This document shows positions 1 through 8,839 of a stretch of 64,000 nucleotides of DNA, piece by piece; position 1 is the stretch's first letter, and each line of letters starts with the position of its first letter. The stretch covers positions 17,064 to 81,063 of the forward strand of contig NZ_JAMBPR010000042.1 in assembly GCF_024206475.1 (NCBI RefSeq), read 5' to 3'. The translations under genes were made by a program, and so were the position numbers. The notes below the pieces were generated by a model that had not been told where the DNA came from, made no database searches, and saw only the letters and a list, made by a program, of their open reading frames with translations. The DNA is from Paraburkholderia sp. CNPSo 3274. Its GTDB lineage: Bacteria; Pseudomonadota; Gammaproteobacteria; Burkholderiales; Burkholderiaceae.

Positions 1-2
1 TG

Positions 3-3000
3 CACTTACTGCACAAGAACGGCCATACAGATGCGGACTTCATTGCACAGTACACCGAAGGATGGGACGCGATGCCCGCGTTCCTTGAAGACTACACGCC
101 GGAGAAGGTCGCTGAAATCACGGGCCTGGCCGTTGACGACATTTGCCGCGCCGCGCAGATGATAGGCGACGCGCCCGAGTGGATGAGCTGCTGGACCATG
201 GGTCTGAACCAGAGCACGCATGGCACGTGGAGCACGAACGCGATCTGCAATCTGCATCTCGCGACGGGCAAGATTTGCCGTCCCGGCAGCGGACCGTTCT
301 CGCTCACTGGGCAGCCCAATGCAATGGGCGGGCGCGAGATGGGCTATATGGGACCGGGCTTGCCCGGTCAGCGCACGGTGCTCGCGGAAGACGACCGCGC
401 GTTCGTCGAGGCGGCGTGGGGCGTGGCGCCCGGCACGTTGCCCGTGAAAGTGGGCGACGGCACCATCGACATGTTCTCGCGCATGGCGGCGGGCGAGATC
501 AAGGCGTGCTGGATCATCTGCACGAACCCGGTGGCGAGCGTTGCAAACCGGCAAACGGTGATGGCGGGCCTGAGGGCCGCCGAACTGGTGATCGCTCAGG
601 ACGCCTTTCTGGACACCGAAACGAATCAGTACGCCGACGTGCTGCTGCCCGGCGCGCTCTGGGCCGAGGCCGAGGGCGTGATGATCAACTCCGAGCGCAA
701 CATGACGCTCATGCAGCAAGCTGTCGAGCCGCCGGGCGAGGCGCTGCCCGACTGGCAGATCATCGCGCGCGTGGCCTGCGAGATGGGTTTCGCAGAGGCG
801 TTCAGCTACACAAGCGCCGCCGAGGTGTTCGACGAAATCACGCGCTTCGCGAACCCGAAGACGGGCTACGACCTGCGCGGCGCGAGCCACGCGAAGTTGC
901 GCGAAACGCCGCTGCAATGGCCCATCGGGCCGGATGCCGCGAGCGATCGCAACCCGCTGCGCTATGTGAACGACGGCGTGAGCCAGACGCTCAAGGAAAA
1001 CGCAGATGGCACGCGCCCTCGCATCGCGTTCGCCACGCCGCACGGCAAGGCCGTGTTCTTCGCGCGTGCGCATGTCGCACCTGCCGAATTGCCCGATGGC
1101 ACCTTCCCGGTCGTGTTCAACACGGGTCGCTTGCAGCACCAGTGGCACACCATGACGAAGACCGGCAAGGTGCCGATGCTCAACAAGCTCAACCCGGGCC
1201 CCTTCGTCGAGATTCATCCCGAGGATGCCGCCGCGCTCGGCATTGCCGCGAAGGATCGCGTGGAAGTGCGCTCGCGCCGCGGTCGCGTGGTGCTGCCCGC
1301 CGTGGTGACTGAGCGCGTGCGCCCCGGCAACTGCTTCGCGCCCATGCACTGGAACGACGTGTATGGCGAGGAGCTTTGCGTGAACGCGGTCACGAGCGAT
1401 GCGATCGACCCCATTTCCCGGCAGCCCGAATTGAAGTTTTGCGCGGTCGCGCTCTCGCGCGTCGGCCCGCAATCCACGCCGCGCGAGACCACGCGCATGC
1501 CGGATGCCGCCGTTGCCTCTGCTGATTACGCCAGCGCGCCGCAAGCCGTCAACCCGTCTCAGGAACTCGACATGTCCCGTATCGATGCCTTTTCGACGCT
1601 ACTCGGTCTCGACGACGTCGCCGCGCCGCAACTGGGCGACGCGCAGCGCCAGTATCTCGCGGGCTTTGTAGGCGGGCTGCGCTCGTTGCGGGCGACCGAG
1701 CCCGTTGGCGTGCCCATGCTGCCCGCGCACGCGCCGTTTCCCGCAGACACTCGCGTATGGCTGGACGGCTTGCTGGCGGGTCTATTCAGCCGCGGCGAGC
1801 CCATCGCGCGTACGACTGCGCCCGCCGTGCCAAGCGCTCCTGAAGAAAAGCCGCATGGCGTGCGCATCGCCCATACGCGCCCCAAGGTCGTGCTGCTGTG
1901 GGCCTCGCAGACGGGCAACGTCGAATCGCTCGTCGAGCAATACGCGACGCAACTCATGGAATCGGGCTTCGAGATTCGCACGGCTTGCATGGCGGATTAC
2001 CCGCTCGCGAACCTCGCAAAGGCACAATACGTCCTCCTGATGACGAGCACGTTCGGGGACGGCGACGCGCCCGACAACGGCGAGGCCTTCTGGAGCGCGC
2101 TCGCGGCAGAAAACGCGCCGCGCCTCGCATCGCTACGCTTCTCGGTGCTCGCCTTCGGCGACCGCAACTACGACGCGTTCTGCGGCCACGGGCGCAAGCT
2201 CGACGCGCGCCTCGAAGCGCTGGGCGCCACGCGTCTCATGGAGCGCGCGGATTGCGACAGCGAATATCAGAGCGCCGCCGACGCATGGCTCGACCGCATC
2301 GTCGTGCGCATCAAGCAGGAGGACGCGGCGCTGCACGCGGTGCCCGCCGACGGTTCGATTCCCGAGGTGCTGCCGGGCAGCGCGGCGACGAAGGCACGCC
2401 CGACAGCCTCGAAGCTTCTGAAGAACGTGCGCCTGAACATGAAGGGCGCGACGAAAGACACGCGCTACTTCTCGCTCGCAACGGGCGAGGCGGGCCTCGA
2501 CTATGAAGCGGGCGACGCGCTCGGCGTGTGGCCCACCAACTGTCCCGCGCTCGTAGACGAGTTGCTGGACCTCTCGCGCCTCGCCGCCGACACACCGGTC
2601 GTCGTGAGCGGCCACGGCGAGATGCGCCTTGGCGAGGCGCTTGGCAAGCACTACGAGATCGCGCGCCCGAACCCCGATGCGCTCGCGTTCATTGCGTCCC
2701 GCACGCGCTCGCGGGGCCTGGCCGAGATGCTCGACGAATCACGCAAGGGCGATCTGCGCAACTGGCTCTGGGGCCAGCAGCTCGCCGACGTGCTCCACGA
2801 ATATCCCATCGACACGAGCGCGCCCGAACTGCTCGGCATGCTCAAGCGCTTGCAGCCGCGGCTCTATTCGATTTCGTCGAGCCCGAAGGCACATGCGGGC
2901 GAAGTGCATCTGACCGTTTCGGCCGTGCGCTACAACAACGGCCGCCGCGAGCGCAAGGGCGTGGCCTCGACCTTCCTCGCCGACCGCGCGCAGGAGGGCA

Positions 3001-3500
3001 GCGTCCCGGTGTTCGTGCAAAAGAGCACGCATTTCCGGCCGCCGCGCAGCGGCGACGCGCCGATGATCATGGTCGGCCCCGGCACGGGCGTCGCGCCGTT
3101 CCGCGCCTTCCTGCACGAGCGGCAGGCGCGCGGTGACACCGGCCGCAACTGGCTCTTCTTCGGCGAGCAGCACGCGGCCACCGACTTCTACTACCGCGAC
3201 GAACTGGAGCAAATGCGCAAGGACGGCCACCTCGACCGGCTCGACCTCGCGTTTTCGCGCGACCAGAGCGAGAAGGTCTACGTGCAGGACCGCATGCGCG
3301 AGCAGGGCGCGCAGCTATGGGCGTGGCTACAGGAAGGGGCGCACCTCTACGTGTGCGGCGATGCGAGCCGCATGGCGAAGGACGTGGATATGGCGCTCAG
3401 GGAAGTGGTGGCGGGGCATGGCGGCATGAGCGCCGAGGCCGCGCACGAGTACGTCAATGCGCTCGGACGGGACAAGCGCTACCTGCGCGACGTCTATTGA
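3..3500 (+). CDS. Bifunctional assimilatory nitrate reductase / CysJ-like flavoprotein (5' truncated)
   Basis: The reading frame is open from the window edge, so the N-terminus (expected to carry the iron-sulfur site and most of the molybdopterin domain) is missing. Counting residues from the ATG at 72, about 1-330 are the rest of a molybdopterin oxidoreductase domain and about 346-460 the dinucleotide-binding domain (TGRLQHQWHTMTKTG). A linker follows, then a flavodoxin domain from about 603 (ASQTGNVE, STFGDGDAPDNGE), an FAD-binding domain from about 784 (RLYSISSSP near 930) and an NADP-binding domain (VGPGTGVAPFRAF near 1000). The CysJ-like tail ends in RYLRDVY. The arrangement implies NADPH electrons pass through FAD and FMN to a molybdenum centre that reduces nitrate in the cytoplasm, in one polypeptide. 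That reading is from domain order; the electron path is inferred. Confidence 0.9.
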   Translation, partial: HLLHKNGHTDADFIAQYTEGWDAMPAFLEDYTPEKVAEITGLAVDDICRAAQMIGDAPEWMSCWTMGLNQSTHGTWSTNAICNLHLATGKICRPGSGPFSLTGQPNAMGGREMGYMGPGLPGQRTVLAEDDRAFVEAAWGVAPGTLPVKVGDGTIDMFSRMAAGEIKACWIICTNPVASVANRQTVMAGLRAAELVIAQDAFLDTETNQYADVLLPGALWAEAEGVMINSERNMTLMQQAVEPPGEALPDWQIIARVACEMGFAEAFSYTSAAEVFDEITRFANPKTGYDLRGASHAKLRETPLQWPIGPDAASDRNPLRYVNDGVSQTLKENADGTRPRIAFATPHGKAVFFARAHVAPAELPDGTFPVVFNTGRLQHQWHTMTKTGKVPMLNKLNPGPFVEIHPEDAAALGIAAKDRVEVRSRRGRVVLPAVVTERVRPGNCFAPMHWNDVYGEELCVNAVTSDAIDPISRQPELKFCAVALSRVGPQSTPRETTRMPDAAVASADYASAPQAVNPSQELDMSRIDAFSTLLGLDDVAAPQLGDAQRQYLAGFVGGLRSLRATEPVGVPMLPAHAPFPADTRVWLDGLLAGLFSRGEPIARTTAPAVPSAPEEKPHGVRIAHTRPKVVLLWASQTGNVESLVEQYATQLMESGFEIRTACMADYPLANLAKAQYVLLMTSTFGDGDAPDNGEAFWSALAAENAPRLASLRFSVLAFGDRNYDAFCGHGRKLDARLEALGATRLMERADCDSEYQSAADAWLDRIVVRIKQEDAALHAVPADGSIPEVLPGSAATKARPTASKLLKNVRLNMKGATKDTRYFSLATGEAGLDYEAGDALGVWPTNCPALVDELLDLSRLAADTPVVVSGHGEMRLGEALGKHYEIARPNPDALAFIASRTRSRGLAEMLDESRKGDLRNWLWGQQLADVLHEYPIDTSAPELLGMLKRLQPRLYSISSSPKAHAGEVHLTVSAVRYNNGRRERKGVASTFLADRAQEGSVPVFVQKSTHFRPPRSGDAPMIMVGPGTGVAPFRAFLHERQARGDTGRNWLFFGEQHAATDFYYRDELEQMRKDGHLDRLDLAFSRDQSEKVYVQDRMREQGAQLWAWLQEGAHLYVCGDASRMAKDVDMALREVVAGHGGMSAEAAHEYVNALGRDKRYLRDVY

Positions 3501-3753
3501 AGGGGCGTGGCGCGGCTTCGGGCCCGCTCTGCGAGGGACGGCCGCCTGCGCGCCACGTTTTCAGCGCTCGAAAGCGGCGCGTGCGCGCCTGGTCCGCGCG
3601 CGCGCAGCTTTCATCTTTATTGCCGAGCCCGGCATAAAGGCCGCCCTGGGCGCCTTTGGCCACGACAGGTTCAGGCAGCAGGATGGCGATGAGAAATGTC
3701 AGGCACGAGCCTGCGAACACCGCCACCACGCTCATCGAGATCGACTCGAACAT
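3454..3753 (-). CDS. Possible small membrane protein
   Basis: An ATG at 3753 is preceded at good spacing by a GGGGGA ribosome-binding site on the minus strand. The first 50 residues read like a real small membrane protein: MFESISMSVVAVF, then a hydrophobic segment (FAGSCLTFLIAILLPEP) and a short polar tail. The remaining 50 residues are Arg/Ala-rich and look like read-through of GC-rich DNA, and the end overlaps the 3' end of the nitrate reductase gene by 47 bp. I do not recognise a family. The region would otherwise be non-coding. Confidence 0.3.
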   Translation of the reverse strand: MFESISMSVVAVFAGSCLTFLIAILLPEPVVAKGAQGGLYAGLGNKDESCARADQARTRRFRALKTWRAGGRPSQSGPEAAPRPFNRRRAGSACPVRAH

Positions 3754-3932
3754 CCGTTTGTCCCCCGGTAGAATGATGTCCGGCGGGCGATGCCGCGCGT
3801 ACTGCGCACGGCATCGCCGCCATCGCGAACCATTTTGCGCAGGGCGCGCGTCCACGTCCAAGACGATATTCGGATCGTCACGATAAGCGCGCCTTATGAA
3901 AAATAACCGGAGACACTCGGGAGGCAGCCATC
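3501..3932. other. Intergenic region before the CynR-like gene
   Basis: About 430 bases separate the nitrate reductase from the LysR gene. Apart from the possible minus-strand small membrane protein I see no convincing gene, no terminator with a T-run and no clear operator. The last 30 bases carry the ribosome-binding site of the LysR gene (GGGAGG at 3919-3924). Confidence 0.5.
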
Positions 3933-4832
3933 TTGATGCTTCGCTCGATACGCTACGTGCTCACCGTGGCGGAGTTGAAGAATTTCACGCGCGCAGCCGA
4001 AGTGCTGCACGTCTCGCAGCCGGCGCTCTCACAGCAGATCCGCCAACTGGAAAACGATCTTGGCGGCGCGCTGTTCGACCGCAGCGGCCGCGCCATCAGC
4101 CTCACCGAATTCGGGCGCGTGTACATCGAACACGCGCGCCAGGCGCTCGCGCATCTCGACGCCGGCAAGCGCTCGCTGAACGAGGTTCGCGACCTCACGC
4201 GCGGCCTGCTGCGGCTCGCCTATACCCCGACCTTCGCGGAATATCTGATCGGCCCGGCGCTGCGCGGCTTTCGCGAAGCGCACCCGGCTATCGCGCTCGA
4301 CGTGAGCGAGCGGCCGCTGGAAGATATCGAAGGCGGACTCGAGCGTGACGAACTCGATCTCGGCATTGGCTTCACGGATGTGCGCTCCGACGAAATCGAA
4401 GTGCGTCCGCTCTTTGCCGAGCACATGGCGCTGCTCGTGGCCACGCGCCATCCGCTGGCGCGCCGCCGCGTGGAGGTGACGGTGGAGCAGTTGGGGGCGA
4501 TGCCGCTTGCGCTGTTGAGCCCCGACTTCGTGGTGCGACGCTTCGCCGATGCCTATTTCCGTGCGCACCAGTTGATTCCGCGCGTGATGCTGCAGGCCAA
4601 TTCGGTGGGCACGGTGCTCAAGCTCGTGAAGGACGGCACGCTCGCCACGCTGTTGCCTTCGGCGGTGCTGCGCGAGCATCGCGGGCTCGTCACGCTGCCC
4701 GTCACGCCGGCGTTGCCACAGCGCACCGTCGCGCTGCTCAAGCGGCGGCGCGCATCGAGCACGCTCGCCGCCAACGCGTTTTCGGACGTACTGTTCGCGT
4801 TGATTTCACAGGAAGGGCTGGGCGAAGCCTGA
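3933..4832 (+). CDS. LysR-family regulator, CynR-like
   Basis: This 299-residue protein has the LysR winged helix at residues 1-60 (FTRAAEVLHVSQPALSQQIRQLE, given here only as the family hallmark), followed by FDRSGR and a substrate-binding domain of normal length. The N-terminus resembles E. coli CynR, the cyanate regulator, but no cyanase or carbonic anhydrase lies nearby, so the effector is unknown. The start is TTG at 3933 or ATG at 3936; GGGAGG at 3919-3924 serves either. The adjacent nitrate reductase on the same strand makes a nitrogen-related target possible, which is inference only. Confidence 0.85.
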   Translation: MMLRSIRYVLTVAELKNFTRAAEVLHVSQPALSQQIRQLENDLGGALFDRSGRAISLTEFGRVYIEHARQALAHLDAGKRSLNEVRDLTRGLLRLAYTPTFAEYLIGPALRGFREAHPAIALDVSERPLEDIEGGLERDELDLGIGFTDVRSDEIEVRPLFAEHMALLVATRHPLARRRVEVTVEQLGAMPLALLSPDFVVRRFADAYFRAHQLIPRVMLQANSVGTVLKLVKDGTLATLLPSAVLREHRGLVTLPVTPALPQRTVALLKRRRASSTLAANAFSDVLFALISQEGLGEA

Positions 4833-4867
4833 GGCGGCCTCGCATGCCCTATGGCTTTTTCGGCAGC

Positions 4868-6256
4868 TCAGGGTTGCCCGGACGAAAGCAGGCTATGGAA
4901 GAAGTCCACCGCGTGCTGGCGGGTTGGCATGGTCGCGAGCGTGGCTGCCGGGTCGAGCCCCGAGCGCCGCGCCGTGCCGCTCACGAGACTCTTTTGCAGG
5001 TCGTTGAGCGGGCGGGCGAGATTGGTCGCGATGAATCCGGAAGCCGGCGGCGCGGCGAGAGCCGGCAGGTCGGTGCGCGGCGCGTCTAGCGTGAGCAATG
5101 GAGCGAGCGTGGGCGCGGCGGCTACACGCTTGCTCGCGAGCATGTCGGCGGGCGCGATGCCGAGCCAGTCGCGCAGTGTGGCGAGAATCGACGTGTGGTC
5201 GTAGGGTGTGGCGCTGGGTGAGCGGAACACGGTGCCCGGCGCGATATACGGCGAAACCACGACCGCTGGCACGCGCACGCCGAAGCTGTCGAAGGCGAAG
5301 TTCTGGTCGCCGGGGGTGCTCGCGACATCGGGCGCCACGGCGTTGGCGGGCGGCAGCACGTGGTCGTAGGTACCGCCGTGCTCGTCGTAGGTGATCACGA
5401 GCAGTGTTTCGGGCCATGCGGGCGACGTGCTCAACGCGTGCCAGATGTCGTAGAGAAAGCTTTCGCCCGCGTAGACATCGTGTGGCGGGTGCTGGTCGTT
5501 GGGATCGAGCAGAAAACGCGGCTCGATGAACGAATACTGCGGCAGCGTGTTGTTCTGACAGTCCGAGACGAAGTTGCTGAAGCGCTGGAAGTTCGCCTTG
5601 TATTTCGCATCCCATAACGTCGGGAACATCGTCAGCGTGAGCGAGGGCGCGACGAGCGCGGCGCTGTACACGGCCCAGCTCGCGCCCATGTCGGCCAGCA
5701 CGTTGAAAATGGTGCGCACTTGCCATTCAAACGGGTCGGGCGGCGAGCCGTTGTCGACGTGGCCGTTCGACGTGCCCGCGTGGGCGAATGCGCGGTTCGG
5801 CCAGGTCTGGCTCGGCACGGGGGCGAACCAGGCGTCGGAGACGGCGTATTCGCGCGCGAGCGTCGCGAGCACCTTTAACTGATCGGGACTGTGGCACTGC
5901 ATGACCTGGCTCGCGTCCGTCGTCGCGGTGGTTTCGTAGTCTTCTACGAAGCCTGACATGGGCATCGCGCCTGGCGCGTTGCCTAGCAGTTGCACGCGCA
6001 CGTTCGCGAACGTCTCCTGCGGATCGGGGTCGGGCAGCGTGGCCGTGGCGGCCGGCGTGGTTGCGGCGATGGTGCCGCCTGCCCTGGTTGGGTTGCTCAG
6101 GCCCGCCCTGAGCCCGTCGAATGGCTGTTCCGCGCTGGCGGCGGGCAGGAAATGCGTGGGGCTGTTGCCGTTGAGGTACAAGCCGCCGAGCATCGTGTCA
6201 AACGAACGGTTTTCGAACATCACGACAACGACGTGTTTGATGTTCTGCAGGGACAT
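4868..6256 (-). CDS. Phosphoesterase family protein (phospholipase C / acid phosphatase superfamily)
   Basis: The 462-residue product belongs to the alkaline-phosphatase-fold phosphoesterase family. Near the N-terminus is VVVVMFENRSFD (9-20), holding the metal-binding Glu and Asn. Further on are PSQTWPNRAFAHAGTSNG (148-164) and ITYDEHGGTYDHV (288-300), which supply other metal and catalytic residues. There is no signal peptide, unlike secreted non-haemolytic phospholipases C, so it is probably cytoplasmic or exported by another route. GGAGAAAA lies just before the ATG. Its substrate cannot be told from sequence. A REP-like hairpin lies inside the gene and encodes the in-frame stretch PFDGLRAG near residues 45-52. 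It is convergent with the LysR gene. Confidence 0.85.
   Translation of the reverse strand: MSLQNIKHVVVVMFENRSFDTMLGGLYLNGNSPTHFLPAASAEQPFDGLRAGLSNPTRAGGTIAATTPAATATLPDPDPQETFANVRVQLLGNAPGAMPMSGFVEDYETTATTDASQVMQCHSPDQLKVLATLAREYAVSDAWFAPVPSQTWPNRAFAHAGTSNGHVDNGSPPDPFEWQVRTIFNVLADMGASWAVYSAALVAPSLTLTMFPTLWDAKYKANFQRFSNFVSDCQNNTLPQYSFIEPRFLLDPNDQHPPHDVYAGESFLYDIWHALSTSPAWPETLLVITYDEHGGTYDHVLPPANAVAPDVASTPGDQNFAFDSFGVRVPAVVVSPYIAPGTVFRSPSATPYDHTSILATLRDWLGIAPADMLASKRVAAAPTLAPLLTLDAPRTDLPALAAPPASGFIATNLARPLNDLQKSLVSGTARRSGLDPAATLATMPTRQHAVDFFHSLLSSGQP
6095..6121 (-). repeat. REP-like intragenic hairpin
   Basis: Within the phosphoesterase gene the minus strand reads ATTCGACGGGCTCAGG, then GCGGG, then CCTGAGC. 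The 7-bp arms GCTCAGG/CCTGAGC are perfect. The TTCGACGGGCTCAGG core resembles short palindromic repeats seen in many proteobacterial genomes, translated here as PFDGLRAG. I see only this one good copy in the window. Confidence 0.4.
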
Positions 6257-6506
6257 GGGTTTTCTCCGTCACGCGGGTCTGACGCAGAATAGTGGTGCAG
6301 GCGTGTGGATTCGGCAAGGTTCGGCCACAAAAACACCAAACAATACCGCCACGACCGCCGGCGGCGGATCCAGCGGGGCGCCCATGCGTGTGGGATAATC
6401 GCAAGCTTTGCCCAGAGCGCAGCTCAAGAGGTTGTTCGCAAGGGCGTGCGTGGGGCCTTTATTCCCGTGGCCCGCTTCCTTTCTGCGATTTTCTCCTACA
6501 GCCACA

Positions 6507-8363
6507 ATGCCCGCATACCGTTCCAAAACTTCCACCGCCGGCCGCAACATGGCAGGTGCGCGTTCCCTCTGGCGCGCCACCGGCATGAAAGACGAAGACT
6601 TTGCCAAGCCGATCATCGCGGTCGTCAACTCGTTCACCCAGTTCGTGCCCGGCCACGTGCACCTGAAAGACCTCGGCCAGCTCGTTGCGCGCGAAATCGA
6701 AGCCGCGGGCGGCGTGGCCAAGGAATTCAACACGATCGCCGTCGATGACGGCATCGCCATGGGCCACGACGGCATGCTGTATTCGCTGCCGAGCCGCGAC
6801 ATCATCGCGGATTCGGTCGAATACATGGTCAACGCGCACTGCGCCGACGCCATGGTCTGCATCTCGAACTGCGACAAGATCACCCCGGGCATGCTCATGG
6901 CCGCCATGCGCCTGAACATTCCCGTGATCTTCGTCTCGGGTGGCCCGATGGAAGCGGGCAAGACGCGCCTCGCGAACCCCGTCACGAAGGCCATCGAGGT
7001 CAAAAAGCTCGATCTGATCGACGCCATGGTGATCGCAGCGGACAGCAAGTACTCCGACGCCGAAGTGGCAGAAGTCGAGCGCTCCGCCTGCCCGACCTGC
7101 GGTTCGTGCTCGGGCATGTTCACGGCCAACTCCATGAACTGCCTGACCGAGGCGCTGGGCCTCTCGCTGCCGGGCAACGGCACCGTGGTCGCCACGCACG
7201 CGGACCGCGAACAGCTCTTCAAGCGCGCCGGCCGCCGCATCGTCGAACTCGCGCGCCAGTACTACGAGCAGGAAGACGAGCGCGTGCTGCCGCGCTCGGT
7301 GGGCTTCAAGGCGTTCGAAAACGCCATGACGCTCGACATCGCCATGGGCGGCTCGACCAACACCATCCTCCACTTGCTGGCCATTGCGCAGGAAGCGGGC
7401 ATCGAGTTCGGCATGACCGACATCGACCGCCTTTCGCGCGTCGTGCCGCAGTTGTGCAAGGTCGCGCCGAACACGAACAAGTACCACATCGAAGACGTGC
7501 ACCGCGCTGGCGGCATCATGGCGATCCTGGGCGAACTGGAGCGCGCCGGCAAGCTGCACACCGACGTGCCGACCGTGCACACGCCGACGCTCGGCGACGC
7601 GCTGGCGCAATGGGATATCACGCGCACGCAGGACGAAGCGGTCAAGACGTTCTACATGGCCGGCCCGGCTGGCGTTCCCAGCCAGGTCGCGTTCAGCCAG
7701 AACACGCGCTGGCCGAGCCTCGACTCGGACCGCGCCGAAGGCTGCATCCGCTCGTATCAGCACGCGTTTTCGAAGGAAGGCGGCCTCGCCGTGCTGACCG
7801 GCAACATCGCGCTTGACGGCTGCGTGGTGAAGACCGCGGGCGTGGACGACAGCATCCTCGTGTTCGAAGGCACGGCTCACGTGACCGAGTCGCAGGACGA
7901 AGCGGTGGAAAACATCCTCGCCGACAAGGTCAAGGCCGGCGACATCGTGATCGTGCGCTATGAAGGCCCGAAGGGCGGCCCCGGCATGCAGGAAATGCTC
8001 TATCCGACGAGCTACATCAAGTCGAAGGGCCTCGGCAAGGCGTGCGCGCTGCTGACGGACGGCCGCTTCTCGGGCGGCACCTCGGGCCTCTCGATCGGCC
8101 ACTGCTCGCCGGAAGCGGCGGCGGGCGGCGCAATCGGCCTCGTGCGCGACGGCGACAAGATCCGCATCGACATTCCGAACCGCACGATCAACGTGCTGGT
8201 GTCGGACGAGGAACTCGCGCGCCGCCGCGAAGAGCAGAACGCTCGTGGCTGGAAGCCGGCGAAGGCGCGTCCGCGCAAGGTGTCGGCGGCCTTGAAGGCC
8301 TACGCCAAGCTCGTGATGTCGGCAGACAAGGGCGCCGTGCGCGATCTCTCGCTGCTGGACTGA
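6507..8363 (+). CDS. ilvD: Dihydroxy-acid dehydratase
   Basis: A 618-residue protein of full family length that dehydrates 2,3-dihydroxy-isovalerate or -methylvalerate in valine, leucine and isoleucine synthesis in the cytoplasm. NCDKITPG (121-128) carries the cluster cysteine, the metal-binding Asp and the carbamylated Lys. CPTCGSC (195-201) supplies the other cysteines of the iron-sulfur cluster, and GRFSGGTSGLSIGH lies near the C-terminus. The ATG at 6507 (MPAYRSKTSTAGRNMAG) matches the family start; the frame stays open upstream, but those residues are not family-like. No strong Shine-Dalgarno is visible. A hairpin with a T-run ends the unit. Confidence 0.97.
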   Translation: MPAYRSKTSTAGRNMAGARSLWRATGMKDEDFAKPIIAVVNSFTQFVPGHVHLKDLGQLVAREIEAAGGVAKEFNTIAVDDGIAMGHDGMLYSLPSRDIIADSVEYMVNAHCADAMVCISNCDKITPGMLMAAMRLNIPVIFVSGGPMEAGKTRLANPVTKAIEVKKLDLIDAMVIAADSKYSDAEVAEVERSACPTCGSCSGMFTANSMNCLTEALGLSLPGNGTVVATHADREQLFKRAGRRIVELARQYYEQEDERVLPRSVGFKAFENAMTLDIAMGGSTNTILHLLAIAQEAGIEFGMTDIDRLSRVVPQLCKVAPNTNKYHIEDVHRAGGIMAILGELERAGKLHTDVPTVHTPTLGDALAQWDITRTQDEAVKTFYMAGPAGVPSQVAFSQNTRWPSLDSDRAEGCIRSYQHAFSKEGGLAVLTGNIALDGCVVKTAGVDDSILVFEGTAHVTESQDEAVENILADKVKAGDIVIVRYEGPKGGPGMQEMLYPTSYIKSKGLGKACALLTDGRFSGGTSGLSIGHCSPEAAAGGAIGLVRDGDKIRIDIPNRTINVLVSDEELARRREEQNARGWKPAKARPRKVSAALKAYAKLVMSADKGAVRDLSLLD

Positions 8364-8403
8364 TTGCAACGGGCTTCGCGCCCGTTGATCGGCAGATCAG
8401 CAT

Positions 8404-8433
8404 AAAAGCCGCTCCTCGGAGCGGCTTTTTTTT
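8404..8433 (+). terminator. Rho-independent terminator of ilvD
   Basis: Arms AAAAGCCGCTCC and GGAGCGGCTTTT pair perfectly over a 2-base loop and are followed by a run of T. The structure sits 40 bases after the ilvD stop. Confidence 0.9.
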
Positions 8434-8839
8434 GGACTGCACCGCGGATTCGCGGGGAATGGGGCAGGGGAGCCGGGGTTCGGCTGAGCCCTGGACTGAA
8501 TCGTATGGTTGCTTGAAGGTTTCATAATTATTACTAGAAGCTAACGCGAACGCCCAGCGGAAAATTCTGTAATAGTCCGTAATACTGTGATATGTTTCAT
8601 GGCCTCGATGGCTGGTCGACTCCTCGCAAGAGCGTTCGCATCGGTTGACCGAACGACTGGTCCGTGACGTCGCGTGTATCGAAGATCGGCGAGTGGGGCA
8701 ATCCGTTAACTGCGATGTATTTGCGCAGCATATTCAAGCCTCCAGCATCCGGATCGTCATCGGGCGCAAATTGCAACGCCGTCACGGCTGCATTGGTTGC
8801 CTCCGCGTTTGGGCCATTCATGAAAACGGATCGCGGTCA
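8434..8839. other. AT-richer intergenic patch before the VirK-like gene
   Basis: About 400 bases, visibly richer in A/T than the surroundings, especially 8515-8600. It holds two GTAATA hexamers ten bases apart (8569-8574 and 8579-8584), a possible activator site, and a minus-strand open frame listed separately. No further gene is apparent. Confidence 0.5.
8597..8821 (-). CDS. Small hypothetical protein or gene remnant
   Basis: A 74-residue minus-strand frame begins at an ATG (8821) and reads protein-like (QFAPDDDPDAGGLNMLRKYI, then GLPHSPIFDTRDV), with mixed codon use rather than Arg/Ala-rich noise. No Shine-Dalgarno is visible and I do not recognise the family. It could be a small gene or the end of a decayed one, in the same AT-richer patch as the VirK-like gene. 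Confidence 0.3.
   Translation of the reverse strand: MNGPNAEATNAAVTALQFAPDDDPDAGGLNMLRKYIAVNGLPHSPIFDTRDVTDQSFGQPMRTLLRGVDQPSRP

Noticed and set aside
6459..8369. A 636-codon open frame on the minus strand
   Set aside because: Antisense shadow of ilvD, caused by high GC at third positions.
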